A stretch of 64,000 nt of DNA from DATGPD01 sp041398565. GTDB lineage: Bacteria; Planctomycetota; UBA1135; UBA2386. Position 1 is the stretch's first letter. Every line of letters begins with the position of its first letter. Location of the stretch: assembly GCA_041398565.1 (NCBI GenBank), contig JAWKUN010000004.1:558001-622000 (forward strand). The letters run 5' to 3'. Below the pieces are notes generated by a model. That model saw only the letters and a program-made list of their open reading frames with translations. It made no database searches and was not told the origin of the DNA. Of the stretch, positions 48,256 to 63,186 are shown piece after piece. The position numbers were made by a program, and so were the translations under genes.

Positions 48256-49284
48256 GTGAGTGACACCGCCGACACGCACCGATTCGTCCCCGGCCCGACG
48301 GTCTTGCGCTGGCTGCTCGATGCCGACCCCGCGATCCGCTGGCAGGTGCTGCGTGATCTGGCTGGCGCCCCGAGCGACGAAGTCGCGGCGGCGCGGGCAC
48401 GAGTCGCCACCGAGGGTGTCGGGGCGCGGTTGCTCGCCATGCAGGCCGACGACGGGAGATGGGGCAACGCCGCCTGGAACCGTGGATGGAACTCGACCAT
48501 GCACGTGCTGATGCTGCTGCGCGACTTCGGCCTGGATCCGGCGAGCGAGCACGCCCGGCGCGCGATCGAACGAGTCCGTGACCGCGTCACCTGGGAGGGC
48601 TGCGCTCCACCGGAGTGCGACGACCATCCCTTCTTCGCCGGCGAGGTGGAGCCCTGCATCAATGGGCAGGTCGCATCGGTCGGCGCCTACTTCGGTCAGG
48701 ACGTGCGTGGCCTGATCGACCGTCTTCTGGGCGAACAGCTCGCCGACGGCGGCTGGAACTGCGAGGCCGCCCGGGGTTCGACGCGATCCTCGTTCCACAC
48801 CACCATCTGCGTGCTGGAAGCCCTGCTCGACCACGAGCTCAGCGTCGGCGGCGACGCGCAGGTGACGGCGGCCCGGGTCCGTGGACAGGAGTACCTGCTC
48901 GAGCGCCGGCTCTTCCGCCGCCGCTCGACCGGCGCCGTCATCGACGTCGACCGCAAGGGCAGCCCCACCGCCGGTTGCAGCCAGCCTGCCTTCACGCGCA
49001 TCGCCTTCCCCACCTGGTGGCACTACGACGTGCTGCGCGGTCTGGAGTACCTGCGGCGCGCCCGGGTCCGCCCGGACCCGCGAGTGACGGAGGCGGTCGA
49101 TCTCGTGGCATCGAAGCGTGCACCCGACGGCCGCTGGCCGCTGGAGTTGCAGCATCCCGGTACCGTCGCTGTCGAGACCGGCGAGGCCGAGGGGCTACCG
49201 AGCCGGTGGAGCACCCTGCGCGCGTTGCGCGCCCTGCAGTGGTCGGGCGCTAACGACCGACCAGCAGGTGAACGCCGTTGCTGA
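48256..49284 (+). CDS. Squalene-oxidase/prenyltransferase-repeat (alpha/alpha toroid) protein
   Basis: 342 residues from GTG 48256. The repeats have the QW-type signature of terpene cyclase folds: MQADDGRWGNAAWNRG (about 62), LADGGWNCEAARGSTRSSFHT (about 170) and RAPDGRWPLELQ (about 288). The cyclase D-x-D-D-T motif is not visible, so catalysis as a cyclase is unlikely; proteins of this class are widespread and poorly characterised. Cytoplasmic. Its 3' end overlaps the convergent ELWRSDGT gene by 35 bp. Confidence 0.82.
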   Translation: MSDTADTHRFVPGPTVLRWLLDADPAIRWQVLRDLAGAPSDEVAAARARVATEGVGARLLAMQADDGRWGNAAWNRGWNSTMHVLMLLRDFGLDPASEHARRAIERVRDRVTWEGCAPPECDDHPFFAGEVEPCINGQVASVGAYFGQDVRGLIDRLLGEQLADGGWNCEAARGSTRSSFHTTICVLEALLDHELSVGGDAQVTAARVRGQEYLLERRLFRRRSTGAVIDVDRKGSPTAGCSQPAFTRIAFPTWWHYDVLRGLEYLRRARVRPDPRVTEAVDLVASKRAPDGRWPLELQHPGTVAVETGEAEGLPSRWSTLRALRALQWSGANDRPAGERRC

Positions 49285-52200
49285 ATGCAGCGACGCCGCT
49301 GAAGGCGGCACCGGGATCGGCAACCGCGAACTGCACGAACAGCTCGCTGCCGGCGAGCACCGGCGTCGCCGGCACCGGCAACGGAGCGACGGCCGTGCCG
49401 CCGAGATCGGTCGCTTGCGTGAGGGCGAGCAGCACGCCCTGCGGCCACAGCGTGCAGCCGTTGCCCAGGGTTTGCCGCGCCCGGGCCGCGCCCAAGAGCA
49501 GCACGCATGTGCTTTGCGCCCGCGCCTCGCTGAGTTGCAGGGCGAACGCACTCGCCCCGAGGATCGGCAGCCCGAGCGCGCGCGCTGCCGGACGGCGCCC
49601 GTTGCTGCCGGCGCAGCCGACCCCGAACGGCGCCGCCAGGACGCCTCCGACCGCCGCCAGGTCGAGCGCGAAGAGTTCCTGCCCACGCGCGCCGTCGTCG
49701 GCCGAGAGCAGCACGCGGCGGCCGGTCGTGGCGAAGGCGCGAGGCGTGCTGCTCGATGGTCCGGCGCGCAGGTCGCCGACGCGGGTGGTGCCGGCGCTGG
49801 TGCCGTCGCTGCGCCACACCTCGACTCCGTGGTCGCGCGTCGCGCCGCCGAACAGCACCAGCCGCCCGGATCCGGACGGTGCCGGCAAGAACATGTCTTG
49901 ATTGGCCGTCCAGACCGCGCCGGGTGCCGAACCGGGGTTCACGTCGCGCACCATCGCCGTTCCCGCCGGCGTGCCGTCGCTGCGCCACAGCTCGAAGCCG
50001 GTCGCATCGGTGCGCGCCAGGAAGAAGAACGTATCGCCCGCCCACACCGCGGCCAGCACGGCGGCGCCGCTCGCCGAGCCGGGCGCCACGTCGAGCAGGA
50101 TGGTCGTAGCCGCCGCGCTACCGTCCGACACCCACGGCTCGACCCCGTGCGTGCCGTCGTCGGCCATGAACAGCAGCTTGCCCGCGCCGCTCACCAGCGG
50201 TGACGCCACGTCGAAGCTGCCGACCGCCCCGGTGCCGGCGGCCGTCCCATCGCTGCGGAACAGACCCGGTACGCCGATGCACGCGAAGTACAGCGCGCCG
50301 CCGTGCGCGCACAGCCAACGTGGACCAGCGCTGCCCACCCCGGGCGCCAGCTCGCGCACCAAGCGGCTGCCGCTCGCGGTGCCGTCGGTGCGCCACAGCT
50401 CGGCGCCGGTCGCCGCGGTGTGCCCCTGAAAGAAGACCACGTCACCCACGGCGGTGAAGGCCGCCGCTCCGGCCGGCACGTCGAAGGCGCTGCCCGGCCC
50501 GAAGTCGACCAGTGTGCCCACGCCGATCCCGGGCGCGTAGCGCATCAACTTGCGCGCCCCGTCGGTGGCATCACGTACCGCCATCAGCAGGCCCGCGCCC
50601 GCCGCGGCGACCGCGCCGATGCTCGGCGCGAAGCTGCCGCCCGCCGGCTGGCCGAACGCCAGGCCGGTGCTACCGGCGACGCGGTCGAACCGCCAAAGCG
50701 CACTCGGGTAGTCGTTGCCCCCGATGCTGCCCGCGGCGACGAAGTAGACGGCGTCGTCGAGCGCGGCGGCGAAGAAGCGCGTGAGCGTCGCCGACGCCAG
50801 CGTTCCCAAGCTGCCTCCCGGCGGGTCGGGCACGCGCGACGTGCCGGCCGAGGTCCCGTCGCTGCGCCACAGCTCGTCGTCGGCGCCACGGCTGCGCACG
50901 GCCAGGAAGGTCTCGTCGCCGAGCGCCAGGACCACGCGCGGGTAGGAGCCCTCGTCGCCGAGTTCGACGTCGGCGACACGAGCGGTGCCGGTGGCGTCGC
51001 TCTTCCACAGCTCGCGCCCGAACACCGGGTCGAAGGCGAAGAAGTAGGCAGCGCTGCCCGCGACCACCGCCTTCGACGGGTACGACGATGTCGCCCCTGG
51101 GGCGGCGTCGGCCAACAACCGAGTGCCGGCCGCCGTGCCGTCGGTGAACCACGCCTCGGTGCCGCGCACGCCGTCGTCGGCGCTGAACACCAGACCCGGG
51201 CCGAAACGCACGAAGTCGCTCGGCGAAGACGAAGCCGGCCCGGCGGCGAGGTCCGCCACGACGCGCGTACCGGCCGCGGTGCCGTCGCTCTCCCACGGTT
51301 CTGTGCCCAGGGCTGCCGTGGTCGCGGCGAAGATCAGGCGGTTGCCCAAACGCGTCACCGCCTGCGGGTTGCTCGAGGCGCTGCCCGGGGCCACGTCGAC
51401 GAGCAACCGCGTGCCGGCGGTGGTGCCATCGCTCACCCACAGCTCGCGGCCGGCGGTCGGCTCGTAGGCGGAGAACACCAGCTGCCCCTGCAGCTCGGTG
51501 AAGTGCGACGGGTAGGAGGCGCCGGCGCCGGGATGCACGTCTTTCAGCAGGCGCGTGCCGGCCGTGGTCCCGTCGCTGCGCCACAGCTCGTAGCCGGCCG
51601 GTGCGACATCGGCGCCGAAGTAGATCACGCCGCCGATCTCGAGCATCTGATCGAACTCGCTGGCGCTGCCCGACCCCGGCACGGTCTCGGCGAACAGGTA
51701 GGTGCCGGCCGCCGTGCCGTCGCTGCGCCAGACCTCGCGCCCGTGCGTCGGATCGAGGGCGGTGAAGTAGAGGATGCCGTTGCTGACCAACATCGGCACC
51801 GGGTCCGACCCCACGGAGCCAGGGTAGATGTCCCGCACCAGGACGGTGCCCGCCACCGTGCCGTCGCTGCGCCACAGCTCGCGACCGGACGCAGTCTGGC
51901 TGGCAGCGAACAGCAGGGTGCCGTTCACCCCGCGCAGATGCAGCGGGTCGCGCAGGCCGCCAGTGGCCGCCGGCAGCCGCAGGGTGTTGGTTGAGGTGCC
52001 GTCGCTGACGTAGAGCTCGCGCACGCCGCCCACCGCCGCGTCGTAGCCGACGAAGAACAGCCGGCTGCCCACCACCTCGGCATCGACGACCCCGCTGCAC
52101 TCACCAGGACACAGATCGGCGACCAGGCGCGTGCCCGCAGCGGTGCCGTCGCTGCGCCACAGCTCGAACGCCTCGTTGCGTGTCGCCCGCGCGAACACGA

Positions 52201-52384
52201 CGTCGGTTGCCAACGCACGCAAGAGACGACTGTGGTCGGCGTCGCGCGGCGCCATCGGCGGCCCGGGGTTGAGGTCGCCTACGAGGACCTGACCGGAGGC
52301 AGACACCGAGACGAGGGACGACAGCACGACGGCGGCCAGTGAGTGGCGCACGGTGCCGCACGGGTTGGCGCGAGGCAGCAGCAA
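49250..52384 (-). CDS. Secreted ELWRSDGT-repeat protein
   Basis: 1,044 residues from TTG 52384 (GTG 52351 is an alternative that keeps the signal peptide SLAAVVLSSLVSVSASG). About fifteen clear 45-50-residue repeats carry the core ELW[RV]SDGTxAGT followed by a D-[VLI]-x-PG-x-x-S turn; two more are degenerate (near 50700-50500). Such arrays form beta-propellers. The C-terminal ~125 residues (GVGCAGSNG ... LGLPILG ... FSNGVHLLVG) are the GxGC domain shared with other secreted proteins here. Likely a surface or secreted adhesin or binding protein. A candidate promoter is at 52394-52422. Confidence 0.9.
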   Translation of the reverse strand: MLLPRANPCGTVRHSLAAVVLSSLVSVSASGQVLVGDLNPGPPMAPRDADHSRLLRALATDVVFARATRNEAFELWRSDGTAAGTRLVADLCPGECSGVVDAEVVGSRLFFVGYDAAVGGVRELYVSDGTSTNTLRLPAATGGLRDPLHLRGVNGTLLFAASQTASGRELWRSDGTVAGTVLVRDIYPGSVGSDPVPMLVSNGILYFTALDPTHGREVWRSDGTAAGTYLFAETVPGSGSASEFDQMLEIGGVIYFGADVAPAGYELWRSDGTTAGTRLLKDVHPGAGASYPSHFTELQGQLVFSAYEPTAGRELWVSDGTTAGTRLLVDVAPGSASSNPQAVTRLGNRLIFAATTAALGTEPWESDGTAAGTRVVADLAAGPASSSPSDFVRFGPGLVFSADDGVRGTEAWFTDGTAAGTRLLADAAPGATSSYPSKAVVAGSAAYFFAFDPVFGRELWKSDATGTARVADVELGDEGSYPRVVLALGDETFLAVRSRGADDELWRSDGTSAGTSRVPDPPGGSLGTLASATLTRFFAAALDDAVYFVAAGSIGGNDYPSALWRFDRVAGSTGLAFGQPAGGSFAPSIGAVAAAGAGLLMAVRDATDGARKLMRYAPGIGVGTLVDFGPGSAFDVPAGAAAFTAVGDVVFFQGHTAATGAELWRTDGTASGSRLVRELAPGVGSAGPRWLCAHGGALYFACIGVPGLFRSDGTAAGTGAVGSFDVASPLVSGAGKLLFMADDGTHGVEPWVSDGSAAATTILLDVAPGSASGAAVLAAVWAGDTFFFLARTDATGFELWRSDGTPAGTAMVRDVNPGSAPGAVWTANQDMFLPAPSGSGRLVLFGGATRDHGVEVWRSDGTSAGTTRVGDLRAGPSSSTPRAFATTGRRVLLSADDGARGQELFALDLAAVGGVLAAPFGVGCAGSNGRRPAARALGLPILGASAFALQLSEARAQSTCVLLLGAARARQTLGNGCTLWPQGVLLALTQATDLGGTAVAPLPVPATPVLAGSELFVQFAVADPGAAFSGVAAFSNGVHLLVGR

Positions 52385-52393
52385 GGATGGCCG

Positions 52394-52422
52394 ATTGTGG
52401 GTCGGAACTCAGGCGCAAGCAA
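52394..52422 (-). promoter_or_regulatory. Candidate promoter of the ELWRSDGT gene
   Basis: TTGCTT (52422-52417), 17 nt, CACAAT (52399-52394), with nine nt to the TTG start: leaderless-type if used. Confidence 0.4.
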
Positions 52423-52676
52423 CCGATGCGCCGGCTCGGTTCGCGCTCGGCTCCACGTCGACGGGTCGAGTGCGGAAGGCACACACCGTCGCGTTGCCGC
52501 GGTCGCAACCACGATCGGGATCCAAGGCACCGTCCGGTCGGACACGCCGTGACGATCGGAATGGCGCCCGAGTCCGCCATGCAAACGGACGGTGCAACCG
52601 ACTAGGAAGTTCTGCCCAAGTCGGACTACGTAGGCGTCGATATTCCCCACACGCTCGTCTGCACCGCGAATCGGAC
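52423..52676. other. Divergent intergenic region upstream of the second pilin cluster
   Basis: No coding character. The plus strand has GATATT (52639-52644), a possible -10 for the 52677 gene, but no fitting -35. Nothing else recognised. Confidence 0.4.
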
Positions 52677-53114
52677 ATGGACCAACCAACTCGAGGCACG
52701 GAGGCCGGCATCAGCTTGGTGGAGGTGATGGCGGCATCGACTCTGGCGATGGTGATGCTCACCGCCATCTCCAGTGCGACCACGTCCCAAACCCGGTTGC
52801 GACGCGTCGCCGAGGAGCGCAACTTGGCGATGGTAGCGGCCCGCAACACCCTCGAAGAGATCCGCAACACCGACTTCACGAGCCTGCCCTCCCTCGACGG
52901 CCGAGGCTTCGACGTCTCGGGCGCGAACGGTGGTGCCGGCGGCCTGCGACCGATCCCCGGCGATGCCGACGACCTTCCCGGCCGGATCAGTGTCTCGACC
53001 GACCAGAGCTCCAGCGGCGAGACCCTCTACATGGTGACGGTGAGCGTGGACTGGGATGGCAACTCCGGTCCCCAACACCTGTCGTTCCGCTCCCTGGTCG
53101 CGCAACGCAAGTGA
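52677..53114 (+). CDS. Pseudopilin, GspI/PilV-like
   Basis: 145 residues from ATG 52677. The site GISLVEVMAASTLAMVMLTA deviates from the usual G-F-T-L by Ile at +1 but keeps Glu+5 and the assembly helix, as tolerated by prepilin peptidase. The mature part has VAARNTLEEIRNTDF, as in PilV/GspI minor pseudopilins, and a beta-rich C-terminus (TLYMVTVSVDWDGN). It is the first of three genes that likely make a minor pseudopilin tip complex. Next gene overlaps as GTGA. Confidence 0.85.
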   Translation: MDQPTRGTEAGISLVEVMAASTLAMVMLTAISSATTSQTRLRRVAEERNLAMVAARNTLEEIRNTDFTSLPSLDGRGFDVSGANGGAGGLRPIPGDADDLPGRISVSTDQSSSGETLYMVTVSVDWDGNSGPQHLSFRSLVAQRK

Positions 53115-53773
53115 CGTCGATGACACGATCACAGCAGGCGGGCTTCACTCTGCTCGAAGCGGTGGCCGCGCTCGCCATCATGGTTCCGATCCTCGGATCG
53201 ATCCTGTCGATCAACGCGATGGTGAATCGGGAGATCAGCAGCAGCGACCAGGCGGCGCTGGTATCGGAGACCGGTCGCCGCGTGGGTGAGCGCTTGGGCC
53301 AGTTGGCCCGCGGCGGCTTGCTGTCGACCATCCAGGTGAAGGCCGACGCCAGCGACGTCGCCGCGGCGGAAGCGCTGGCCCTGAGTATCCCCGGAACCCA
53401 CGTGCCGACCTTGGGCGAGTGGATCTCGCCGCCGGCGGGCTTCGCCCGCGACAACCTGTCGCTGCAGTCCGCGGCCGGCGTCGAGACGCTCAACGCGGCC
53501 GCCACCACCACCGCGCGCCTCTTCGAGTTCGCGATGGACGCCACCGAGTCCGCCAACGGCAAGGACGACGACGGCGACGGACTGATCGACGAGGGAAAGC
53601 TGCTGCTGACGATCGACGGCAAGCGAGTGACGCTGGCGGACGGAGTCGAGCGCTGCCTGTTCTCGCTCGACGGGCGCATTCTCACCGTCGACCTGCGCTG
53701 CGGGCGCAGCAACAGCCGGAGAGAGGCCTATCGCGCGACCAGCCAGCACAAGATCTACCTGCGCAACAACTGA
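53111..53773 (+). CDS. Pseudopilin, GspJ/PilW-like
   Basis: 220 residues from GTG 53111. Prepilin site AGFTLLEAVAALAIMVPILG with Glu+5. The globular part contains GKDDDGDGLIDEG (about 154-166), an EF-hand-like D-x-D-x-D-G calcium loop not found in typical GspJ, then KLLLTIDGKRVTLADGVERCLF. Gene overlaps its neighbour by GTGA and is followed by the PilX-like gene after eight nt. Confidence 0.85.
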   Translation: MTSMTRSQQAGFTLLEAVAALAIMVPILGSILSINAMVNREISSSDQAALVSETGRRVGERLGQLARGGLLSTIQVKADASDVAAAEALALSIPGTHVPTLGEWISPPAGFARDNLSLQSAAGVETLNAAATTTARLFEFAMDATESANGKDDDGDGLIDEGKLLLTIDGKRVTLADGVERCLFSLDGRILTVDLRCGRSNSRREAYRATSQHKIYLRNN

Positions 53774-53781
53774 AGCCCACC

Positions 53782-54900
53782 ATGTCAGACCCACGAACCA
53801 CGAACCGACGGCGCGCTTGCGGGCAAGAGGGCGGCTACGTGCTGTTGGTGGCGATCCTGGCGACACTCGTACCCCTGATCGTGGTGGTGGGCGCCTCGTC
53901 GCTGACCACCAACGGGCGCACGCGCCGCCTACAGAACGAAGTCGACGAACAGAAGGCCCTGGTCGCGGCCGAGTCGGGGATCGACACGGCCCTCTACCTC
54001 GCCAGCACGGCGGCTGGCCTCACCAGTGGCGCCTCGTTCTCGCGCGAGTTCGACGACGGATCGCGGTTCGACGCGACCGCCACGTACCTGCGCACCAACG
54101 GCGAGGACGACGACGACGACAAGGTCATCGACGACGCCGACGAGAACGTGTACCGGATTCGCGTCGTCGGCACCTACCGCCACACGACGCGAAGGCTCGT
54201 GGCATACCTGGGTCAGAAGTCGGCGTCGGCCTCGATGCCGAGCGCACTGTCGTTGGTGCGCAGGTTCTCGGGGTCGGAGCTGCACGTGCAAGGATCGTCG
54301 CAGATCGATGGCCGCGACTACCTGACCGACGGCAGCCTCAGCGGCGACCCCGCGATGCCCGGCGCCACCATCGAGGCACCCGGCACCGTCAGTCAACTCA
54401 CTGCGAACATCCCCAGCAGCGACCGCTCGAAGGTGATCGGCGACGGTGGCAGTCCCAGCGTCGCCGTCTCGACCAGCACGACCGACTTCAGCGCGATCCA
54501 GACCGCCATCCAGAACGCCGCGAACGTGGTCCTGACCAGCGGCAGCTACACCAGCTACAACTTCGGCAGCGCCGCGACCAACACCTACAACGTGATCTAT
54601 CGCAGCGGCAGCATCACGTTCAAGAAGAGCACCGGCGCCGGCGTCATGTTCATCAACGGCAACTTGCACGTCGAGGAGAGCTTCCGATTCGACGGCATCA
54701 TCTACGTGGCCGGAGATGTGGAGATCCACGACGACGTCAAGATCTACGGGGCGATCGTCACCGGACCCTCGTGCCCCCACTTCTACCTGGAGGGCTCCGC
54801 CAAGGTGCGCTACTCGAGCCAGGCCATCGCCGAAGCCGGCGCCCTCATCCCGGGCAAGTACGTGGCCTTCAACGGCTGGCAGGAAGTGTCGCGGCACTAG
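53782..54900 (+). CDS. PilX/GspK-like pilus-associated protein with beta-helix C-terminus
   Basis: 372 residues from ATG 53782. The N-terminus (GGYVLLVAILATLVPLIVVV) is a PilX-type prepilin helix with Gly-Gly-Tyr in place of G-F-T and no Glu+5, which is usual in PilX/GspK. An acidic run (GEDDDDDKVIDDADENV) may bind Ca2+. From about 175 on, short beta strands with repeated glycines (GVMFINGNLHVEESFRF, GIIYVAGDVEIHDDVKIYG) suggest a right-handed beta-helix or bactofilin-like surface. Likely the tip protein of the minor pseudopilin complex. Confidence 0.8.
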   Translation: MSDPRTTNRRRACGQEGGYVLLVAILATLVPLIVVVGASSLTTNGRTRRLQNEVDEQKALVAAESGIDTALYLASTAAGLTSGASFSREFDDGSRFDATATYLRTNGEDDDDDKVIDDADENVYRIRVVGTYRHTTRRLVAYLGQKSASASMPSALSLVRRFSGSELHVQGSSQIDGRDYLTDGSLSGDPAMPGATIEAPGTVSQLTANIPSSDRSKVIGDGGSPSVAVSTSTTDFSAIQTAIQNAANVVLTSGSYTSYNFGSAATNTYNVIYRSGSITFKKSTGAGVMFINGNLHVEESFRFDGIIYVAGDVEIHDDVKIYGAIVTGPSCPHFYLEGSAKVRYSSQAIAEAGALIPGKYVAFNGWQEVSRH

Positions 54901-54915
54901 TCGCGAGATCGACCG

Positions 54916-56115
54916 ATGCGCTCGACCACGAGGAGAGATGAGAGGCGCATTTGGCGGCGGCTCGTTCGCGTCACGTCCATCATTGCCGCGGTGGCGTTCG
55001 TCGCGATGGTCATCGCCACGCCGGTGATCGTCAAGCACCGCGGACCGCGCACCGTGCTCGCCGAGGATCGGCAACGCATCCTCGAGCTCATGCGGGCACT
55101 GCGCGCGGCATGGCAACCCAAGCAGCGGGCCCAGATCCTCGAGGCTGCCCGGGCCGAGGCCGAACGGTTCGCGACGGCGCTGCACTGGCTTCTCGCCCAA
55201 CCCGGGCACGCGGAGATCCGGGACGCGATCGCCTTGGCCGAGGAGCTGCGGGTGCCCTCGACCCTGCCGGATCTCGTCGGGCTCACCGCGGTGCCCGAGC
55301 TGCGACCCCGAGCACTCTTGGCCGCCGATCGCGTCCAGCCGTGGCCGTTGCCCGAGCTGGAACTCCTGTTCGACGACGAGGAAGCAGAGGTGCAGCTGGC
55401 AGCCGTGCAAATGGCGGAGCGACGGGCCGACCGACCGGTCGGGGGACTGCTGCGGCTGCTTCGCGATCCACGCGCCGAGCTGCGCAAGGCCGCCCTGGCA
55501 GCGCTTCCGGAGCGACTCGACCCGAAGTGGCTCGACCAGATCCTGGCGATCGCCGAGTACGGCGATCCGGAGCTGGCCAGCGACAGCTTGCGGGCTCTGC
55601 AGAAGCTGCCGATCACCGCAGACACCGAGGCGACGATCGTCCGCCTGCTGCGGTTCGCCGCGCCCGAGGTGGCGGAAGGCGCCCTCGCGGCGCTCGCCAG
55701 CAAGGACGCTCCGTTGAACAGCGAGAGCGTCGAGGTCATCTGGTGGCGGATCACGATCGCCGAACGCGGCGGCTCACTCCTGCCGGCGCTCTTCACGTGT
55801 CTGGAGCGAACGCTGTCGATCGATCCCGAGGTGGTCTCTTCGCGCGTCGCATCGTTGGACCCACTCCGCCGCTACTACGCGGCGCGCCTCCTGCTGCGGA
55901 TCGGCGACGGCAAGGGCCTCGAACTGCTGTTCTCTCTGGTCGACGACATCGCCCGACACGACGACCCCGCGGAGTGCGCGGTGCTCTTCGCCTGCCGCAG
56001 CCTACTCGGCTCCCTCGCCAACCTGCCCGCCGCCACCCCCATCGGCGACTTCCGCCGCTACTTCCGGCAACACCCACCCACAGGCCCCCGCGACCTCCCG
56101 CCACCGACCCTGTGA
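54916..56115 (+). CDS. Membrane-anchored HEAT-repeat protein
   Basis: 399 residues from ATG 54916. A basic N-terminus then one helix (IIAAVAFVAMVIATPVIV). The extracytoplasmic part is helical with HEAT-like repeats (EVQLAAVQMAERRADR, ELRKAALAALPERL, ELASDSLRALQKLPIT), resembling the product of 36264-38030. It follows the pseudopilin genes by 15 nt and may be cotranscribed, perhaps as an assembly factor. Unknown function. Confidence 0.75.
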   Translation: MRSTTRRDERRIWRRLVRVTSIIAAVAFVAMVIATPVIVKHRGPRTVLAEDRQRILELMRALRAAWQPKQRAQILEAARAEAERFATALHWLLAQPGHAEIRDAIALAEELRVPSTLPDLVGLTAVPELRPRALLAADRVQPWPLPELELLFDDEEAEVQLAAVQMAERRADRPVGGLLRLLRDPRAELRKAALAALPERLDPKWLDQILAIAEYGDPELASDSLRALQKLPITADTEATIVRLLRFAAPEVAEGALAALASKDAPLNSESVEVIWWRITIAERGGSLLPALFTCLERTLSIDPEVVSSRVASLDPLRRYYAARLLLRIGDGKGLELLFSLVDDIARHDDPAECAVLFACRSLLGSLANLPAATPIGDFRRYFRQHPPTGPRDLPPPTL

Positions 56116-56126
56116 ACCAACACATC

Positions 56127-56139
56127 GGTGTCAGACACC
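56127..56139. terminator. Short palindrome between convergent genes
   Basis: GGTGT-CAG-ACACC between the convergent HEAT gene and uvrA; the sequence resembles short REP-type palindromes. A weak terminator or repeat element. Confidence 0.3.
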
Positions 56140-56180
56140 AACTGGTGCACGTCGCTACGGTGGCGTAACAGCGGCGGCCG

Positions 56181-61973
<5,793 letters not shown>

Positions 61974-61983
61974 GGAGGTCGGC

Positions 61984-62011
61984 AGTGTAGGCCAAGGCCG
62001 CGTGCGGTCAC
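61984..62011 (-). promoter_or_regulatory. Promoter of uvrA, near-leaderless
   Basis: GTGACC (62011-62006), 16 nt, TACACT (61989-61984), then ten nt to the ATG at 61973. No Shine-Dalgarno lies between. No LexA box was identified. Confidence 0.6.
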
Positions 62012-62274
62012 GTGTCTGCTTTGGCGCGAGTCATCTGCGGCGTCGCCGGGCGGGCGGCGCATCCGCGCTCGAGTCCGCGTATCGCTCGCAGCTGGCCCGC
62101 GCGGCGAGCAAGACGAACCTCGCCGCACCGGCCAACACTCGCATCGCCACTCCCTCCACGGCCGCAGGAGCGCCGCGTGGCGAAAGTCGATGGCGACGGC
62201 CTCACATGCACGCACATGGCCGAGCTCCCAGCCTGCGCTACCCCCACGCCTCGATCGCTCGATCGCACCCCCGC
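62012..62274. other. Intergenic region between uvrA and the mosaic locus
   Basis: Together with the flanking promoters the gap is 371 bp. No gene-like frame with a convincing start. A CACGTG palindrome lies at its left end (62010-62015). Confidence 0.4.
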
Positions 62275-62302
62275 TTGACCATTGACCAGGTCCCCGTAGT
62301 TT
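62275..62302 (+). promoter_or_regulatory. Strong promoter of the mosaic locus
   Basis: TTGACC (62275-62280), 16 nt, TAGTTT (62297-62302). Leader of about 36 nt ending in GGAGGG seven nt before the ATG at 62345, the clearest promoter plus Shine-Dalgarno in the window. Confidence 0.7.
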
Positions 62303-62344
62303 CCTTGCGTCGAAGAGCATCCACTCCTCGACGGAGGGAAGACA

Positions 62345-62674
62345 ATGAGTGCTACCGTAGAGAAGAGAACGAGCAGCGAGCCGACTCAGCGGCCTACCCT
62401 GTTCCAGGTCAGGCAAGCGGCGCCCAACGCCAACGTCTTGCTCCAGTTGGGCTACACCAACCCGAAGATCCTGGTCGGTCCGTGCCTTCAGCTCGCCGAT
62501 TTGGTCGCATGGTTCCCGCTCACGACGTCGGCCATGGGCGACGCGAGCCAACCGTTCACTATCCCCACCGGCCTCCTACATCAGCACATCTTTGCCCAAG
62601 CTGTCTTCCCAGCCGGATCGACCATCCTGCGCTCTAACGGAGTCCGCCTCACCATCGGAGGCATCGTTCCATGA
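62345..62674 (+). CDS. Truncated GxGC-domain protein (probable chimera)
   Basis: 109 residues from ATG 62345, with a strong ribosome site. The first 18 residues (MSATVEKRTSSEPTQRPT) are unlike a signal peptide. From LFQVRQAAPNANVLL on, it matches only the second half of the C-terminal domain present in the FG-GAP, ELWRSDGT and 62671 proteins, ending SNGVRLTIGG. The GxGC half is missing. The 277-bp 3' part is repeated at 63680-63956 with about ten differences. The product would stay in the cytoplasm; likely a pseudogene or a recombined fragment. Stop overlaps the next gene. Confidence 0.6.
   Translation: MSATVEKRTSSEPTQRPTLFQVRQAAPNANVLLQLGYTNPKILVGPCLQLADLVAWFPLTTSAMGDASQPFTIPTGLLHQHIFAQAVFPAGSTILRSNGVRLTIGGIVP
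62398..62674 (+). repeat. Direct repeat, copy 1 (277 bp)
   Basis: Nearly identical to 63680-63956 (offset 1,282 bp), with about ten substitutions. The following signal-peptide region is also related but diverged (six-base insertion). Confidence 0.85.
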
Positions 62675-63183
62675 TGAAGTCTCTCCTTCTCCCGTTCGTT
62701 CTCATCGCCGCACGCGTCCCGGCGCAGCAGGCCACCACCGCGACATACGGGTTCGGATGCGGACCGGAGCACGCTCCCCTCGCTGCCACGCTGTCATACG
62801 TGGGGCTTCCCAGGCTCGGTTCGACGGTGAACGTCCACTTTCAGAGTCCGACCTGGTCGGCCGGTCTCGTCAGCACAATAGGCTACCTGTACAGCGGCTT
62901 CTCCTGGCTCAATTGGGCAGGCAGACCGCTGCCCATTTGGGCAGTGTCCTTCGGATTCAATTCGCCAGTGACTTGCATGATATGGACACCACTCGAATTC
63001 CCCACAGGCGTAGCGGCGGCCGTCACGAACGGACAAATCCGCCTCAACATTCCCACCAACTCCAGCCTGGTCGGTTTACAGATCTATCAACAATGGCGCC
63101 TCGAGCAGAACGTCAGTATCGGAGGCGTGACATTCGGCACAACCTACTGGACCAACGGCGGCATCTTGACGATTGGAACTTAG
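62671..63183 (+). CDS. Small secreted GxGC-domain protein
   Basis: 170 residues from ATG 62671 (TGATGA overlap with the preceding gene). Signal peptide MMKSLLLPFVLIAARVPAQQ, then a single GxGC domain, nearly the whole mature protein: YGFGCGPEHAPLAATL, LPRLGSTVNVHF, central WAVSFGFNSPVTCMIWTP, FPTGVAAAVTNGQIRLNIP, SLVGLQIYQQW and TNGGILTIGT. Base composition is visibly less GC-rich than the rest of the window. In other proteins here the same domain is C-terminal to propellers; alone, it may be a surface or matrix protein. No enzymatic motif. Confidence 0.75.
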   Translation: MMKSLLLPFVLIAARVPAQQATTATYGFGCGPEHAPLAATLSYVGLPRLGSTVNVHFQSPTWSAGLVSTIGYLYSGFSWLNWAGRPLPIWAVSFGFNSPVTCMIWTPLEFPTGVAAAVTNGQIRLNIPTNSSLVGLQIYQQWRLEQNVSIGGVTFGTTYWTNGGILTIGT

Positions 63184-63186
63184 CCA

